From JBFXDI01 sp050181295 (lineage in GTDB: Bacteria > Pseudomonadota > Alphaproteobacteria > Rhizobiales > Aestuariivirgaceae), in assembly GCA_050181295.1 (NCBI GenBank), contig JBFXDI010000013.1, positions 1 to 50,597 of the forward strand: DNA of 50,597 nt, in the 5' to 3' direction. The translations under genes and the position numbers were made by a program. Positions 49,713-50,597 of this stretch are shown here, piece after piece. The notes under the pieces are model-generated. The model made no database searches. It worked only from the letters and a program-made list of their open reading frames with translations, and was not told the DNA's origin. How positions within the stretch are numbered: the first letter of the stretch is position 1; each line of letters begins with the position of its first letter.

Positions 49713-50119
49713 TGTACCTCCTCGACACGAATGTCATATCGGAGACGCGGCGCGCCCGCCCGCATGGCGCCGTCTTGCAATGGATCGAAGCGGCTCCGTC
49801 GGAGTCGCTTCATCTTTCAACGGTGTCGCTTGGCGAGTTGCAGGCAGGGGTCGAGAAGGTTCGCAGTTCCGATCCGGAAAAGGCCTCCGAACTCGAGGCC
49901 TGGATCGACGGACTGGCTCGGTCCTATTCCATTCTATCATTGGGCGATGATGCTTTCCGGCTATCGGCAAGACTCATGCACCGTCGGCCGCGGCATCTGG
50001 TGGAAGACGCCATGATCGCCGCCACCGCGCTGGTGAAGGGTCTCAAGGTCGCGACCCGCAACGTCAAGGACTTCGAGCCCTTCGGCGTCGAGACCGTCAA
50101 TCCTTTCGCGTTCGCCTGA
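49712..50119 (+). CDS. PIN-domain ribonuclease toxin (VapC/FitB-like)
   Basis: 135 residues. PIN-domain acidic residues: D5 (LLDTNVISE), E47 or nearby (STVSLGELQAGV), and D in EDAMIAATA near residue 93, with TRNVKDF near the end. Such toxins cleave RNA, often tRNA or rRNA, when the antitoxin is degraded. Start at 49712 coupled to the antitoxin stop; the frame opening upstream overlaps the antitoxin gene and is not coding. Confidence 0.92.
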   Translation: MYLLDTNVISETRRARPHGAVLQWIEAAPSESLHLSTVSLGELQAGVEKVRSSDPEKASELEAWIDGLARSYSILSLGDDAFRLSARLMHRRPRHLVEDAMIAATALVKGLKVATRNVKDFEPFGVETVNPFAFA

Positions 50120-50122
50120 GCT

Positions 50123-50597
50123 TCACGCGACAATCTTCTGATTGTATTCGCCGACCTCGGGATAGTCCGAGAGGTGCATGTCGATGGCCTTGAACATGGC
50201 CTTCATCATCTCCTCCGAGGTCGGGCTCTCGCACACGACCACGAGCTCCGGCTTGTTGGACGAGGCGCGCACCAGCCCCCAGGTGCCGTCGGCGAGCACC
50301 ACCCGCACGCCGTTGACGGTCACGAGCTCACGGATGGCTTGGCCCGCGAGCTTGCCGCCGTTGGCCGCCAGCCGCTGGAAGTGCTTCGTCACCTTCTCGA
50401 CCACGCCGTACTTGGCCTCGTCGGGGCAGTGCGGCGCCATGGTGGGCGAGCCCCAGGTCTTCGGCAGCTCGCGATAGAGGACGGCCATGCTCTTCTTGCC
50501 GGCGCGGTCGAGCATGCGGCACACCGCGATCGCCGAGACGAGCCCGTCGTCGAAACCGCGTCCGAAGGGCTCGCGGAAGAAGAAGTGCCCCGATTTC
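50123..50597 (-). CDS. Phosphomannomutase/phosphoglucomutase, C-terminal part (gene runs off the window)
   Basis: 158 residues of the C-terminal part of an alpha-D-phosphohexomutase; the gene continues beyond the right edge. KSGHFFFREPFGRGFDDGLV is the sugar-binding loop region (GExSGH in the family), and the last domain contains VRVVLADGTWGLVRASSNKPELVVVCE, the phosphate-binding loop. It makes hexose-1-phosphates for nucleotide sugars and cell-surface polysaccharide. Stop is three bases from the PIN gene stop; convergent. Confidence 0.88.
   Translation of the reverse strand, partial: KSGHFFFREPFGRGFDDGLVSAIAVCRMLDRAGKKSMAVLYRELPKTWGSPTMAPHCPDEAKYGVVEKVTKHFQRLAANGGKLAGQAIRELVTVNGVRVVLADGTWGLVRASSNKPELVVVCESPTSEEMMKAMFKAIDMHLSDYPEVGEYNQKIVA

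Overview
High-GC DNA from an alphaproteobacterium, most likely a member of the Hyphomicrobiales (Rhizobiales) or a close relative. The pointers are a GcrA cell-cycle regulator with a cluster of GANTC sites upstream, an argD-argF-hslO run, a cytoplasmic PhoR-type kinase, and intergenic mosaic and REP-like repeats of the kind common in that order. No species can be named from the sequence alone. No tRNA, rRNA, CRISPR array, phage or insertion sequence was seen.

Layout. (1) 1-10.1 kb is mostly core genome: a secreted DUF4394 protein, a GNAT acetyltransferase overlapping a C45-type hydrolase, an iron-type superoxide dismutase, an HSL-family esterase divergent from a PhoR-like kinase, gcrA, then argD-argF-hslO. 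(2) 10.1-34.3 kb is an accessory catabolic island. It holds an isochorismatase-like amidohydrolase, a complete BMP-type (nucleoside/purine-like) ABC importer, a minus-strand operon (two paired cupins, nitrilase-family amidase, cyclase-family hydrolase, CoxG-like SRPBCC protein), an XRE-cupin regulator, a molybdenum hydroxylase set with one FAD subunit, one 2x[2Fe-2S] subunit and two full-length molybdopterin subunits, a five-gene LIV-type ABC importer, an old-yellow-enzyme-like reductase, a beta-keto acid cleavage enzyme (BKACE), and a Rieske oxygenase with its reductase. (3) 34.3-44.1 kb is central metabolism on the minus strand: apaG-argE, malate synthase G, and glcD-glcE-X-glcF, where X is an unrecognised, translationally coupled gene. 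(4) 44.2-50.6 kb has a small cytochrome c, lutABC (lactate oxidation), an unknown gene coupled to a FAH-family hydrolase, a Phd/PIN toxin-antitoxin pair with a 14-bp inverted-repeat operator, and the 3' part of a phosphohexomutase.

How it works together. The island looks like one import-and-degrade system for a small nitrogen heterocycle. Two importers bring in substrates; the molybdenum hydroxylases and the Rieske oxygenase (whose motif layout resembles the methylxanthine N-demethylase NdmA) oxidise or demethylate; the OYE-like enzyme could reduce the ring; the cyclase, nitrilase and isochorismatase homologues could open and deaminate it; BKACE could feed an open-chain beta-keto acid to CoA metabolism. 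AT-rich promoter regions within the island share TTTCAAT/CATTGAAA words, suggesting one regulon, possibly under the XRE-cupin protein. The substrate is inferred, not shown. Glycolate oxidase plus malate synthase forms a separate glycolate/glyoxylate assimilation module, and lutABC adds lactate use.
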